The notes under the pieces are model-generated. The model had not been told where the DNA came from. It saw only the letters and a program-made list of their open reading frames with translations, and made no database searches. A DNA stretch of 64,000 nucleotides from Klebsiella aerogenes KCTC 2190 (GTDB lineage: Bacteria; Pseudomonadota; Gammaproteobacteria; Enterobacterales; Enterobacteriaceae): assembly GCF_000215745.1 (NCBI RefSeq), contig NC_015663.1, positions 682,001-746,000 on the forward strand, given 5' to 3'. Each line of letters starts with the position of its first letter. Within the stretch, counting starts at the first letter, position 1. Of this stretch, positions 18,128-26,502 are shown piece after piece. The translations under genes were made by a program, and so were the position numbers.

Positions 18128-19024
18128 TCATAGCTTATAAATACCGTTCACTTCCTTTAACAAATGTTCGACGAAGCGGGTAAGTTTCGGTAACGGGCGC
18201 AGATCCTGGCGCCACAGCAGGTGTATCGGCCTCGGTTCCGGGGTGTAATTTTGTAAAATACGCACCAGTCGGCCATTGGCTAAATCTTCCGCCAGCAGCA
18301 CTTCCGGCTGCAATAACAGCCCGGCGCCGGCCACCGCCGCCATACGCAGCGCGTAGCCATCATTGCAGCGCAGCACCGCATCGCGCTTCCAGCGTACCTC
18401 TTCCGCAGCGCCCGGCAGCCGCCACTCGTTGCGCGCGGTCCACACCGTATGCGAAAGACACTGATGCCCGGCTAAATCAGCGGGTGTCTGCGGCGTGCCG
18501 TGGCGCACCAGATAATCCGGCGCCGCGCAGATCGCCATGCGATAAGGGGCGAGATACTTCGCCACCAGGTCGGTACGCTGGATATCGCCGATGCGAATCG
18601 CCAGATCGATTCCCTCATCCACCAGGTCCACCATGCGGTTCGTCAAATCAAGCTCGACGCGTACCTCTGGCCAGGCCTGCAGAAAGGAGGCGGTCAGCGG
18701 CGCGATAATGCTGGCGCCGAAAGAAACCGGCGCGCTCACCCGTAGCGTACCGGCAGGGGCCAGCCGTAATCGCTCAACCGAACGCTCGGCATTCGCCACC
18801 TGCTCCAGTACCCGTCTGGCCTCGTCAAAATAGACTCGCCCGGCATCGGTCAGGCTTTGCCGGCGGGTATTTCGCTCCAACAGGCGGGTGCCGAGCTGGC
18901 CTTCAAGTAAGGCGATATATTTGCCGACCATCACCGCCGACATCTCAAGACGCGCCGCCGCGCCGGTGAAGCTACCGCACTCCACCACCGCGACAAACGT
19001 CTCCATTCCACGCAGCTTGTCCAT
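18128..19024 (-). CDS. LysR-family regulator divergent from a short-chain dehydrogenase gene
   Basis: Typical 298-residue LysR regulator: N-terminal winged helix-turn-helix (about 1-60, MDKLRGMETFVAVVECGSFTGAA with LLERNTRRQSLTDAG) and a C-terminal periplasmic-binding-protein-like effector domain. It is of the CrgA/YafC-like branch. It is divergent from the dehydrogenase gene at 19123 across 98 bases containing a LysR-type palindrome, so it most likely regulates that gene and itself. The inducer is unknown. Confidence 0.9.
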   Translation of the reverse strand: MDKLRGMETFVAVVECGSFTGAAARLEMSAVMVGKYIALLEGQLGTRLLERNTRRQSLTDAGRVYFDEARRVLEQVANAERSVERLRLAPAGTLRVSAPVSFGASIIAPLTASFLQAWPEVRVELDLTNRMVDLVDEGIDLAIRIGDIQRTDLVAKYLAPYRMAICAAPDYLVRHGTPQTPADLAGHQCLSHTVWTARNEWRLPGAAEEVRWKRDAVLRCNDGYALRMAAVAGAGLLLQPEVLLAEDLANGRLVRILQNYTPEPRPIHLLWRQDLRPLPKLTRFVEHLLKEVNGIYKL

Positions 19025-19038
19025 ATTACAAACCTCTG

Positions 19039-19055
19039 GTTAGCAATCATCTAAC
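19039..19055. promoter_or_regulatory. LysR-type operator palindrome
   Basis: GTTAG-N7-CTAAC, a perfect 5-bp inverted repeat fitting the T-N11-A LysR box, 15 bases upstream of the LysR start and in the divergent promoter region. Confidence 0.55.
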
Positions 19056-19122
19056 TTTTAGCCAGTTTATCCGACAATCGATTAATTAAAGAATAGAGGC
19101 TCACTTCACTGAGGAGTTTGCG

Positions 19123-19725
19123 ATGAAAATTATCGTTATTGGCGCCAGCGGTACCGTTGGCCGCGTGGTTGCGGAAGAACTGAGCCGCCAACATGAGGTT
19201 ATCCGCGTTGGCCGCACCCACGGCGACGAGCAGGTTGATATCACCTCGCAGCACAGCGTGCAGGCGCTGTTCGAGAAAATTGGCCCGGTCGATGCCATCG
19301 TCTCAGCAGCCGGCAGCTTATACTTTGGCCCGCTAAGCACGATGACCGACCGCGATTTTGACCAGGGACTGCAGGATAAATTGTTGGGGCAGATTCGCCT
19401 CGCCCTCACCGGCCAGCATTATCTTAACGATGGTGGTTCCATCACCCTTATCAGCGGCATCGTCGCCGATGAACCCATCGCTCAAGGGGTGAATGCCACC
19501 ACCGTTAACGTCGGACTGGCCGGCTTCGTTCGCGCCGCCGCCTGTGAATTACCGCGCGGGATCCGCATTAACCTGATAAGCCCCACCGTGCTCAGTGAAT
19601 CCGTCGAAGCCTATGACGGCTTTTTCCCCGGTTTCTCCAGCGTACCGGCCGCAGCGGTGGCGCAGGCCTACCGCCGCAGCGTCGAAGGGATCCAAAGCGG
19701 ACGGGTTTATAAAGTCGGTTATTAA
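19123..19725 (+). CDS. Short-chain dehydrogenase-like protein lacking the YxxxK catalytic motif
   Basis: A compact 200-residue Rossmann-fold protein beginning with the nucleotide-binding motif GASGTVG (residues 7-13), with a conserved SAAGSLYFGPL resembling the NAG segment and a serine in TLISGIV. Where classical SDRs have YxxxK about 13 residues after that serine, this protein reads GVNATTVNVGL: neither Tyr nor Lys is present. It belongs to the short 200-residue group often annotated only as short chain dehydrogenase; redox activity should not be assumed. The start follows GAGGAG. It is divergent from its probable LysR regulator. Confidence 0.85.
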   Translation: MKIIVIGASGTVGRVVAEELSRQHEVIRVGRTHGDEQVDITSQHSVQALFEKIGPVDAIVSAAGSLYFGPLSTMTDRDFDQGLQDKLLGQIRLALTGQHYLNDGGSITLISGIVADEPIAQGVNATTVNVGLAGFVRAAACELPRGIRINLISPTVLSESVEAYDGFFPGFSSVPAAAVAQAYRRSVEGIQSGRVYKVGY

Positions 19726-19733
19726 TTATTTTC

Positions 19734-19757
19734 GGGCAGGATGTCGCATTCCTGCCC
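19734..19757 (+). terminator. Terminator after the short-chain dehydrogenase gene
   Basis: Inverted repeat GGGCAGGA / TCCTGCCC, 8-nt loop, followed by TTATATTGATT; eight bases after the stop codon. Confidence 0.65.
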
Positions 19758-20274
19758 TTATATTGATTATCTGTTGGTTATTGTGAAGCGCCTCGCATAA
19801 CGCCCTTATCCCCATTATCTGTATGACTTTAGGTTACTCAATACGACAATTCTAATGTCATGATGTATCAGCTAATTATTTTATTTCCCCATTATTTTAT
19901 GGGGTCAAACATCTATCTCATTAGACCGCAATAAAAACAGGGAATTGTTATTTCTCTCTATGGTTCATCATTCTAATCCCCTCGCAATATGGCAGAGTTT
20001 TATCTGCCCGATAAAAAACCATCAGCTGCTTTGCCAGTAAAAAATTAAGCACAAAGCATAAAACTCTAAAAATAGCGCAACGCACAAATGCGGCGTTTTT
20101 CCAGCGCCAGGTAAAGCATTTTTTTTATATCCAGCACCGATATTTTTTGTCATTTCGCAAATGATACGGAGTTGTAAAAATGGTGAATGAAATGTTGTGA
20201 TGAGTAGATTAGCTGTACTCCTCATTGAAATATCACTCTTACGCTGATGAAGACCAAAATAATGAGAGAGCACC
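19758..20274. other. AT-rich intergenic region upstream of the NCS1 permease (copy b)
   Basis: About 520 AT-rich bases with no believable gene. A possible minus-strand reading frame of 84 codons at 20022-20276 has no ribosome-binding site and no family resemblance. The region presumably holds the permease promoter; TTGTGATGAG near 20197 is only a CRP half-site. Confidence 0.5.
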
Positions 20275-21678
20275 ATGACAAAACATCAATCTGTTAATGT
20301 CGAGAATCTTGAAAGTAATACCATCAGACCAATCCCCTTAAATATGCGTCACGGCAAACCAGGCGATCTCTTTACCATTTGGTTTGGCTCCAACATTATG
20401 CTGTTAACGGTCATCACCGGCGCGATGTCGGTGACGATTTTTCATCTTTCCTTTTTATGGTCAGTGATTGCGCTATTTATCGGCAGTCTGGTCGGCGGGC
20501 TCTTTATGGCGCTGCATTCGGCACAGGGGCCAAAACTCGGGGTGCCGCAAATGGTCCAGACCAAGGGCCAGTTCGGATCCTATGGCTCCGTGCTGGTGGT
20601 CTCGATTGTCGTACTAATGTATATCGGCTTTACCGCCTCCAGTCTGGTACTCGGCGGGCAGTCGATGCACGCGATTTATCAGCCGATGAACTCGGACATT
20701 GGGATTATCGTGGTTGGCGCGCTAAGCCTGTTTGCCACCATCTTTGGCTATAAGATCATCCACTCCTACGCGCGGATAATGTCGTGGATTTCAGGTATCG
20801 TACTGGCGGCAACCTTCGTGTGGATAGTCTTCATCCATGGCCTGCCGGGCGATTTTGCCGACCGCGGCGGCTTCAACATCGTCGGTTTCCTCGGCGCCGT
20901 GTCTATCGCCGCGCTCTGGCAGCTGGCCTATGCGCCCTATGTCTCTGATTATTCCCGCTATATGCCCTACAGCACCAACGATAAAAGCGTCTTTTACGCC
21001 AGCTATTTTGGCTGCATTCTCGGCTCCTATTTGCCGATGGTGCTCGGGGTACTGGTGGCGATTTGTATCGGTAATGACGATATTATTCAAGGGATTATGG
21101 ATCTGACCGGCAGCATGGGGGCGATAGTGATTATCGTGCTGGCGCTGGGGATCGCCGCCACCAATTCGATGATGCTGTACTGCGGCGTACTCTGTACCCT
21201 AACGCTCGGCCAGACCTTTATCGACGGCTGGTCGCCGATGGCGCGGGCACGCATTATCACCGCTATTTTGACCATGCTGCTGGAGATATTCCTCGCCATC
21301 TATGGCCAGGAAAATTTCCTGTTAATCTACACTAACTTTATTACCGTGCTGCTGTATGTGCTGGTGCCGTGGACGGCGATTAATCTGGTCGATTATTATT
21401 TAGTGGCCCATGGCGAATATCACGTTGAGTCCTTCTTTAAACGCGATGGCGGTATTTACGGCTACTTTAATGCAACGGCGATATCCTGCTATATCCTCGG
21501 TATTCTGGTCGAAGTACCGTTTATGTCGACCTCAATTTATACCGGGCCAATCGCCCTCACCTTCGGCGGCGCGGATCTCTCCTGGATTATAGGTTTATTG
21601 GTGGTCTCACCGGTCTATTATTATTTCTCGAAAGCGAAGAGTGTTAAAAGCATGGCTTTTGCAAAAGAGAAGGTTTAA
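20275..21678 (+). CDS. NCS1-family permease (copy b) of catabolic block A
   Basis: A 467-residue 12-helix NCS1 transporter. Family markers are DLFTIWFGSNIMLLTVITGA, HSAQGPKLGVPQMVQTKGQFG, APYVSDYSRYMPY and VPWTAINLVDYY. It converges on the FAD monooxygenase-RidA-DUF1028-deacylase operon, separated by a 41-base gap with a hairpin. The arrangement suggests that it imports the compound that operon degrades, an N-containing heterocycle or a related amide, but the substrate is not evident. The ATG at 20275 follows GAGAG. Confidence 0.88.
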   Translation: MTKHQSVNVENLESNTIRPIPLNMRHGKPGDLFTIWFGSNIMLLTVITGAMSVTIFHLSFLWSVIALFIGSLVGGLFMALHSAQGPKLGVPQMVQTKGQFGSYGSVLVVSIVVLMYIGFTASSLVLGGQSMHAIYQPMNSDIGIIVVGALSLFATIFGYKIIHSYARIMSWISGIVLAATFVWIVFIHGLPGDFADRGGFNIVGFLGAVSIAALWQLAYAPYVSDYSRYMPYSTNDKSVFYASYFGCILGSYLPMVLGVLVAICIGNDDIIQGIMDLTGSMGAIVIIVLALGIAATNSMMLYCGVLCTLTLGQTFIDGWSPMARARIITAILTMLLEIFLAIYGQENFLLIYTNFITVLLYVLVPWTAINLVDYYLVAHGEYHVESFFKRDGGIYGYFNATAISCYILGILVEVPFMSTSIYTGPIALTFGGADLSWIIGLLVVSPVYYYFSKAKSVKSMAFAKEKV

Positions 21679-21691
21679 GGACTACAAGAAA

Positions 21692-21713
21692 GCGCGCCGC
21701 CTTCGCGGCGCGC
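21692..21713. terminator. Hairpin between the convergent permease and deacylase genes
   Basis: GCGCGCCGC-CTTC-GCGGCGCGC, a perfect 9-bp stem with a stable tetraloop in the 41-base convergent gap. There is no long T tract. Confidence 0.6.
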
Positions 21714-21719
21714 CGGCGT

Positions 21720-22868
21720 TTAAGCTGACATCCAGCGGCAGAGGTTTTTCAACATCTGCGCGCACTTTTCCAACTGCGCCTCGCTAACAAACTCATCCGC
21801 CTTATGCCCCTGCTCCATACTCCCCGGACCACAAACAAGCGTGGCCACGCCGGCCTCATCAAACAATCCGCCTTCGGTGCCAAAAGCGACCGTTGAAAAA
21901 TCCTCGCATTCGGCCCACTGCGCCAGCCAGCCGGCGAACGCCGACTGCGGGTCGCTCAACAGGCCGGGATACTGGCTGAGCGGTTGAAAGGTAATAGCCG
22001 ATCCCGCCGCCGTCGCGCGCATTTTTGGCAGCAGTTCGCCTTCGGCATACGCCTGCAGCGAGGCCAGGGTGTCATCGAGCGACACATCCGGTAAATGGCG
22101 AATTTCAAAATCGAACTGACAGTGCTGAGGTACAATATTCAACGCCGCGCCACCCTTAATCACCCCCACTTGCAGGGTGCTGAAAGGCGGATCAAAACGC
22201 GTATCCTGGCGAAGCGCCAGCTGCTCGCCCAGCTCGTCCAGGCGGCCAATCAGTTTTGCCGCCCAGGCAATCGCATTCACGCCATCAGGAGCGTAAGCGG
22301 AGTGGCATGCGTGGCCGTGAACATCGCAGCGCATCGCCAGCTTCCCCTTGTGACCATAGACCGGGCGCATCTCCGTCGGCTCGCCGATGATGCACATCGC
22401 CGGTTTCTCTGCCGACGCCTGCAGATGGGCGACCAGGCTGCGTACGCCAAGACATCCCACCTCTTCATCGTAGGAAAAAGCCAGGTGCAGCGGCATGCGT
22501 AGCGGTTGGGCGAGAAAATCAGGAATGGCGGCCAGTACGCAGGCGAGGAAGCCTTTCATATCGGCGCTACCGCGGCCGTAGCAGCGGCCATCGCGTTGCG
22601 TGAGGGCAAAAGGGGGAACCGTCCATGGCTGGCCGTCAACCGGCACCACGTCGGTGTGGCCGGAGAGCATAACGCCGCCGGGCCCCGCAGGGCCCAGTCG
22701 TGCATAGAGATTAGCTTTTCGCCCTTCCGCATCATAAAAAAGCTGCGTTTCGATTGCGAAGCCGTGGAGATAATCGGCAATATCGTCGATCATCGCCAGG
22801 TTCGATTCGCGGCTGGTGGTGTCAAACGCCAGCAGCCGCGCCAGAATATCCTGTAATCGACTATTCAT
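21720..22868 (-). CDS. M20-family deacylase (ArgE/DapE-like) of block A
   Basis: Zinc-dependent M20 amidohydrolase of 382 residues, annotated by resemblance as acetylornithine deacetylase. Metal and catalytic motifs are SGHTDVVPVDG, GRGSADMKG, SYDEEVGCLG and IGEPTEM, with a late GPGSMEQGHKADEFV supplying the last histidine ligand. The dimerisation domain is in the middle. Because it sits in an operon with an FAD monooxygenase, RidA and DUF1028 proteins and not with arginine genes, it more likely cleaves an N-acyl or N-carbamoyl intermediate. Its start overlaps the DUF1028 stop by eight bases, implying translational coupling. It is the last gene of the operon. Confidence 0.85.
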   Translation of the reverse strand: MNSRLQDILARLLAFDTTSRESNLAMIDDIADYLHGFAIETQLFYDAEGRKANLYARLGPAGPGGVMLSGHTDVVPVDGQPWTVPPFALTQRDGRCYGRGSADMKGFLACVLAAIPDFLAQPLRMPLHLAFSYDEEVGCLGVRSLVAHLQASAEKPAMCIIGEPTEMRPVYGHKGKLAMRCDVHGHACHSAYAPDGVNAIAWAAKLIGRLDELGEQLALRQDTRFDPPFSTLQVGVIKGGAALNIVPQHCQFDFEIRHLPDVSLDDTLASLQAYAEGELLPKMRATAAGSAITFQPLSQYPGLLSDPQSAFAGWLAQWAECEDFSTVAFGTEGGLFDEAGVATLVCGPGSMEQGHKADEFVSEAQLEKCAQMLKNLCRWMSA

Positions 22869-23535
22869 CGCCGGGTACTCCGTAACTGGGAGCCTCCCGC
22901 GGGTCGAGCGCGCGCGTCACGTAAGCCTGCATTTGCGGTTCATAGGCCTGCCACAGCGCCGCCAGCTCGCCAATCGGGTCCGTTTCACTCCAGTCGACGC
23001 GCAGATCCACCAGCGGCCAGGAGTAATCATCCACCACCTTCACCGCCGCCGAATGGACCGGCCCGGCCTCGCCGCCCTCGGCTACACCGGCCTGCAGCGC
23101 GGCAACCAGCCGCGTCGCCAGCTCGCCTTCGGTTTGCGAAAACGTTGCCGCCATCGCGGCAATAACAGCTTCAGATGCCAGCATATTACCGCCGGCGATA
23201 CAGTTATCGCCCTGCACAACATGCCAGGTCCCCAGCGTTTTATCGCCGCTGAACCACGCGGTCTGGCCGCTGGCGTCGATGGCGATAATCTGCCGATAGC
23301 GGCTAAAGTCGTCTTCCGCCAGCGCCCGACGCATCGCTTTCTCCGCCGTCAGCCCCTGCTCCATCTGCGCCAGAGTGAGTTGCCCCAGCGCCGGTAAGGT
23401 AATGTTCTGGCTCGATACCGCCCCTACCCCCGCCTGCAGCCACGGGCAGCGGGCGCCGACGGCAATGCTTGAAGAGCTGATCGCGATACCAAACTGCCCG
23501 CTTTCCGGGCAGCGTGCGGCAATCGAAAATGTCAT
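22861..23535 (-). CDS. DUF1028 family protein (Ntn-hydrolase-like)
   Basis: A 224-residue DUF1028 protein, a family with an Ntn-hydrolase-like fold. It begins MTFSIAARCPESGQFGIAISSSSIAVGARCP and contains the conserved SSQNITLPALG and the glycine-rich CIAGGNMLA segment, both typical of the family. The family has no settled function but recurs beside RidA and amidohydrolase genes in catabolic operons. Start follows GGAGG. It lies nine bases downstream of the RidA gene and overlaps the deacylase gene by eight, so it is third of four in the operon. Confidence 0.86.
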   Translation of the reverse strand: MTFSIAARCPESGQFGIAISSSSIAVGARCPWLQAGVGAVSSQNITLPALGQLTLAQMEQGLTAEKAMRRALAEDDFSRYRQIIAIDASGQTAWFSGDKTLGTWHVVQGDNCIAGGNMLASEAVIAAMAATFSQTEGELATRLVAALQAGVAEGGEAGPVHSAAVKVVDDYSWPLVDLRVDWSETDPIGELAALWQAYEPQMQAYVTRALDPREAPSYGVPGDE

Positions 23536-23544
23536 TCTGCCTCC

Positions 23545-23967
23545 TTATTTCGCCGCGTCATCAGGGATGACGGCGATTACATCAATTTCCATTAGCCACT
23601 GCGGTTGCGCCAGCGCGGAAATTACCAGCCCGGTGGAGATCGGGAACACGCCTTTTAGCCACTTGCCTACCTCCTGATAGACCGGTTCGCGATAGCGCGG
23701 ATCGATAATATAGGTGGTGGTTTTGACGATATGCGACAGGTCGCTCCCCGCCTCTTCCAGAAGCTGTTTGACGTTTTTCATCGCCTGTTCCGCCTGCGCC
23801 CGCGGGTCGCCAAGACCCACCAGATTGCCTGCAAAATCCGTCCCTACCTGGCCGCGAACGTAGACGGTATTACCGGCGCGCACCGCCTGACATAAATCAT
23901 TGTCCAGCGTCTGATTAGGGTAAGTCTCTTTGGTATTGAACATCCGAATACGAGTATGGGTCGGCAT
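23545..23967 (-). CDS. RidA/YjgF-family protein without the archetypal catalytic arginine
   Basis: A 140-residue Rid-family protein. Archetypal RidA hydrolyses enamine/imine intermediates and needs an arginine in the ARSCVEV segment (Arg105 in E. coli RidA). Aligning FPISTGLVISAL here with FPARSCVEVARL places Ser111 at that position, so this is one of the divergent Rid subfamilies, whose reactions are mostly unknown. The rest is ordinary, with RGQVGTDFAGNLVGLGDPRAQAEQAM and the C-terminal EIDVIAVIP. I start at 23967 (AGGAT upstream); the reading frame is open further but the extension lies in the monooxygenase gene. Second gene of the FAD monooxygenase operon. Confidence 0.88.
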   Translation of the reverse strand: MPTHTRIRMFNTKETYPNQTLDNDLCQAVRAGNTVYVRGQVGTDFAGNLVGLGDPRAQAEQAMKNVKQLLEEAGSDLSHIVKTTTYIIDPRYREPVYQEVGKWLKGVFPISTGLVISALAQPQWLMEIDVIAVIPDDAAK

Positions 23968-23995
23968 AATGGTTATCCTGTTCAGTAAGTCATGA

Positions 23996-25261
23996 TTAAC
24001 GCTGGCTGGCGTCTTTGTACTGGCTATATTTACGGCGGGTGGCGATATGGTCGGCGATATGCTTCGCGTCGTGCCAGACGCCCCAGATAAAGGTTGATCC
24101 CCGGCGCGATAACCACGGCAGGCCGAGGAAGTAGACACCCGGTTCGCTGGAGACGCCGCGCTGATGCTGAGGACGGCCCTGTTCGTTGAAAGCGTTGACG
24201 TTGAGCCAGCTGTAGTCCACCGCATAGCCGGTGGCCCAGATAATGGTGTTAATCCCCGCCTGCGCCAGATCGAGCGACAGGATCGGCGACGTCATGCAGT
24301 CCGGGTCCGCTAAGAATTGCCGTGCGGCGGGCTCTTCCGGTAAATCCAGGCCATTGGCGGCGATGTAAGCATCGGCGGCATCCAGCAGCGCCAGATAGTT
24401 TTCATCGCCGAGGCGAATGTTTTCGACGAGATTATTTTTAAAGGAGACGGTTCCCCCGGCGAAGGATTCGGTGAGACCAACCAGCGTGATACCGCGATGC
24501 GCCAGCTCGCGGAAATCAACGGTGTGGCCGCCGTGCGCGCCGCTAACCGCGATGGTAACGTGCTCTTTACCGGGTTCGCTGGCCGGGGCATCCCACAGGC
24601 CTAACACCCCCAGCCACCAGCAGAAATCCCGGTTACGATAGGCGCGCGGCGGGCGGTCATGGGCGCCGACCGACAGATAAACCTTGCGGCCCGCGCGCTG
24701 CAGTTCATCGGCGATTTGCACACCGGACGAGCCCGCGCCCACCACCAGCACCGCGCCTTCCGGCAGTTGTTGCGGGTTGTAATATTTCGCCGAATGAATT
24801 TGATGGATGGCGCTGTCGCGCGGGGCGATCGGCGGGATAACCGGCTTCTGGAACGGCCCGGTCGCCGCGACAATATTCAGCGCTTCAATCACGCCGTCGG
24901 TAGTTTCAATGGTAAACCCCGGACGCCCGTGGTTACGCACCGCACTTTTGACTTCCACGCCGGTACGCACCGGAAGATTAAACTCGCGCACATAATCGAC
25001 AAAGTATTGCGCAACATCATCCTTGGCAATAAAGGCATCGGGGTCGCCGCCTTTAAACTCCATGCCCGGAAAACGGTCATGCCATGCCGGGCCGTTCGCC
25101 ACCAGCGAATCCCAGCGGCCGGTACGCCAGGCTTCGGCAATGCGATTCTTTTCCACGACCAGATGCGAAATACCCTGTTTACTCAGGTGCTCGCTCATGG
25201 CGATACCGGCCTGCCCCCCGCCAACAACCAGCGTCTCAATTTGTATTTTTTCTACGGTCAT
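23996..25261 (-). CDS. FAD-dependent monooxygenase (flavin-containing monooxygenase-like)
   Basis: A 421-residue two-dinucleotide-fold flavoprotein of the FMO/CzcO-like class. FAD site GGGQAG at residues 14-19; an FMO-like segment AIHQIHSAKYY; NADPH site GAGSSGVQIADEL near 170; and a late IIWATGYAVDYSWL, the ATG-type motif linking the domains. Such enzymes oxygenate nitrogen, sulfur or ketone groups with NADPH and oxygen. It is the first gene of the operon with RidA (28 bases downstream), DUF1028 and an M20 deacylase, a set that fits oxidative opening of an N-containing compound. The LysR gene upstream (25573) is the likely regulator. Substrate unknown. Confidence 0.87.
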   Translation of the reverse strand: MTVEKIQIETLVVGGGQAGIAMSEHLSKQGISHLVVEKNRIAEAWRTGRWDSLVANGPAWHDRFPGMEFKGGDPDAFIAKDDVAQYFVDYVREFNLPVRTGVEVKSAVRNHGRPGFTIETTDGVIEALNIVAATGPFQKPVIPPIAPRDSAIHQIHSAKYYNPQQLPEGAVLVVGAGSSGVQIADELQRAGRKVYLSVGAHDRPPRAYRNRDFCWWLGVLGLWDAPASEPGKEHVTIAVSGAHGGHTVDFRELAHRGITLVGLTESFAGGTVSFKNNLVENIRLGDENYLALLDAADAYIAANGLDLPEEPAARQFLADPDCMTSPILSLDLAQAGINTIIWATGYAVDYSWLNVNAFNEQGRPQHQRGVSSEPGVYFLGLPWLSRRGSTFIWGVWHDAKHIADHIATRRKYSQYKDASQR

Positions 25262-25463
25262 ATATGTGTCCTTCGGATGATGTTCTGCTCATCACCGAGG
25301 TTAATAAACCGTTATGCACAGGTAAATTATTATAAATTTAGTACCTGAGAATAAAATAATGATGCAGCGGATTCGCCCCGCCGCCAGGCCATTTCCGCCA
25401 CGCGAATACGCGGTATTTATTTTTCAGGCACGAGATTTTGAAAGGAAAAATAACCATGACTTT

Positions 25464-25501
25464 CGAGGCTCATGAAAATATCGTCAGAACCTCGTTTTTT
25501 T
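25464..25501 (+). terminator. Orphan plus-strand terminator-like hairpin
   Basis: CGAGG (25464-25468) pairs with CCTCG (25490-25494), extended by two further pairs across a mismatch, followed by seven T residues. It lies in a gap between two minus-strand genes, so no annotated gene uses it. A short frame ATG 25456 to TAA 25512 (18 codons, AAAGGA upstream) overlaps it. Confidence 0.45.
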
Positions 25502-25540
25502 ATAGGCAATAAAATGCAGAAAATACCGCATGAATATGTT

Positions 25541-25561
25541 TACCCGCGCTAATCGCGGGTA
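25541..25561 (-). terminator. Hairpin after the block A LysR gene
   Basis: TACCCGCG / CGCGGGTA, 8-bp stem with 5-nt loop, 12 bases after the LysR stop. The minus-strand tail lacks a T tract, so it may be a weak or Rho-assisted terminator. The rest of the 311-base gap 25262-25572 holds the monooxygenase promoter region and the orphan hairpin at 25464. Confidence 0.5.
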
Positions 25562-25572
25562 AATTTACTCAT

Positions 25573-26502
25573 TCAGGCGACTTTCACTTCTTGCTGCGGC
25601 GGGCTCAACACCGCATTGCGGCAATATTCCATAAACAGTTTGGTCGGTTTAGTCGGTTCACTACTGCGCAGGTGCGCCATCACCAGCGCCGAATTCGCCA
25701 TCTCATCCTGAATTTCCACACAGCGTACCTGCTGGCCGTCATAGGTCATGTCATTCACCGGACGCGTCACCAGCACCGAGAAGCCCAGCCCCTGGCCGAC
25801 CATGCAGCGCACCATCTCAATCGACGGCGAACTGTAGGCCACCTGCGGGTTGTAGCCCTTATCTTTGAAAATGCTGATGAAGTAGTTTTTGCTTGGCACC
25901 ACATCCAACAGGATCATTGGCAGATTGCTCAGCTCGGACAGCCGTACGGCGTGCCGCTGCGCCAGTGGATGGTCCGCCGGTAACAACGCATAGGGTTTCT
26001 GCGGCGCGTTGAGGCTCTCGGTATAAATCGAGGTATCCAGTTCGAGGTCGTAGAGAAAAGCCAGGTCAAAACGCCCGCGGTGCAGACCGTGTGCAATCTC
26101 GTGCTGCTCGCCGTCGTAAATTTTAATGGTGATTTCGGGATAAATTTTCTTAAACCCGGCCATCAATGACGGCATATACAGCGGCGCGGCGGTCTCAAAA
26201 CAACCGATGGAAATAATCCCGGAGACCAGCTCATTATCGGCCTTCGAGTTTTGTTCAAATTGATAAGAGAGCCGCAGCAGTTCTTTGGCTTTTTCATAAA
26301 AACGCTGCCCGCTCGGGGTCATTGATACCCCCTGGGCATGGTGGCGAATAAAAAACTGCTGCTCAAACATATCTTCCAGCGTCTTCACGGCAATGGAAAT
26401 TGACGGCTGCGCGATATGCAGCTGGCGTGAGGCTTCAGCAATACTTTCCGCCTCGACGACGGCAACAAAGTATTTGAGCTGTTTCAGGGTGAAATGGGGC
26501 AT
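25573..26502 (-). CDS. LysR-family regulator of catabolic block A
   Basis: A 309-residue LysR regulator: N-terminal winged helix (about 1-60, MPHFTLKQLKYFVAVVEAESIAEASRQLHIAQPSIS) and a CysB/CbbR-like effector domain. It lies between the FAD-monooxygenase operon, 311 bases downstream on the same strand, and the divergent aldehyde dehydrogenase-aminotransferase operon, so it could control both. A 10-bp inverted repeat at 26818 in the divergent region is a possible target. The inducer is unknown. Confidence 0.9.
   Translation of the reverse strand: MPHFTLKQLKYFVAVVEAESIAEASRQLHIAQPSISIAVKTLEDMFEQQFFIRHHAQGVSMTPSGQRFYEKAKELLRLSYQFEQNSKADNELVSGIISIGCFETAAPLYMPSLMAGFKKIYPEITIKIYDGEQHEIAHGLHRGRFDLAFLYDLELDTSIYTESLNAPQKPYALLPADHPLAQRHAVRLSELSNLPMILLDVVPSKNYFISIFKDKGYNPQVAYSSPSIEMVRCMVGQGLGFSVLVTRPVNDMTYDGQQVRCVEIQDEMANSALVMAHLRSSEPTKPTKLFMEYCRNAVLSPPQQEVKVA

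Noticed and set aside
20022..20276. 84-codon minus-strand frame upstream of NCS1 copy b
   Set aside because: No ribosome-binding site, no family resemblance, unlikely composition for this genome.
23968..24225. N-terminal extension of the RidA protein (86 residues)
   Set aside because: The extension lies inside the FAD monooxygenase gene in another frame, has low-complexity composition and no family match; an ATG with AGGAT upstream gives a normal-length RidA.
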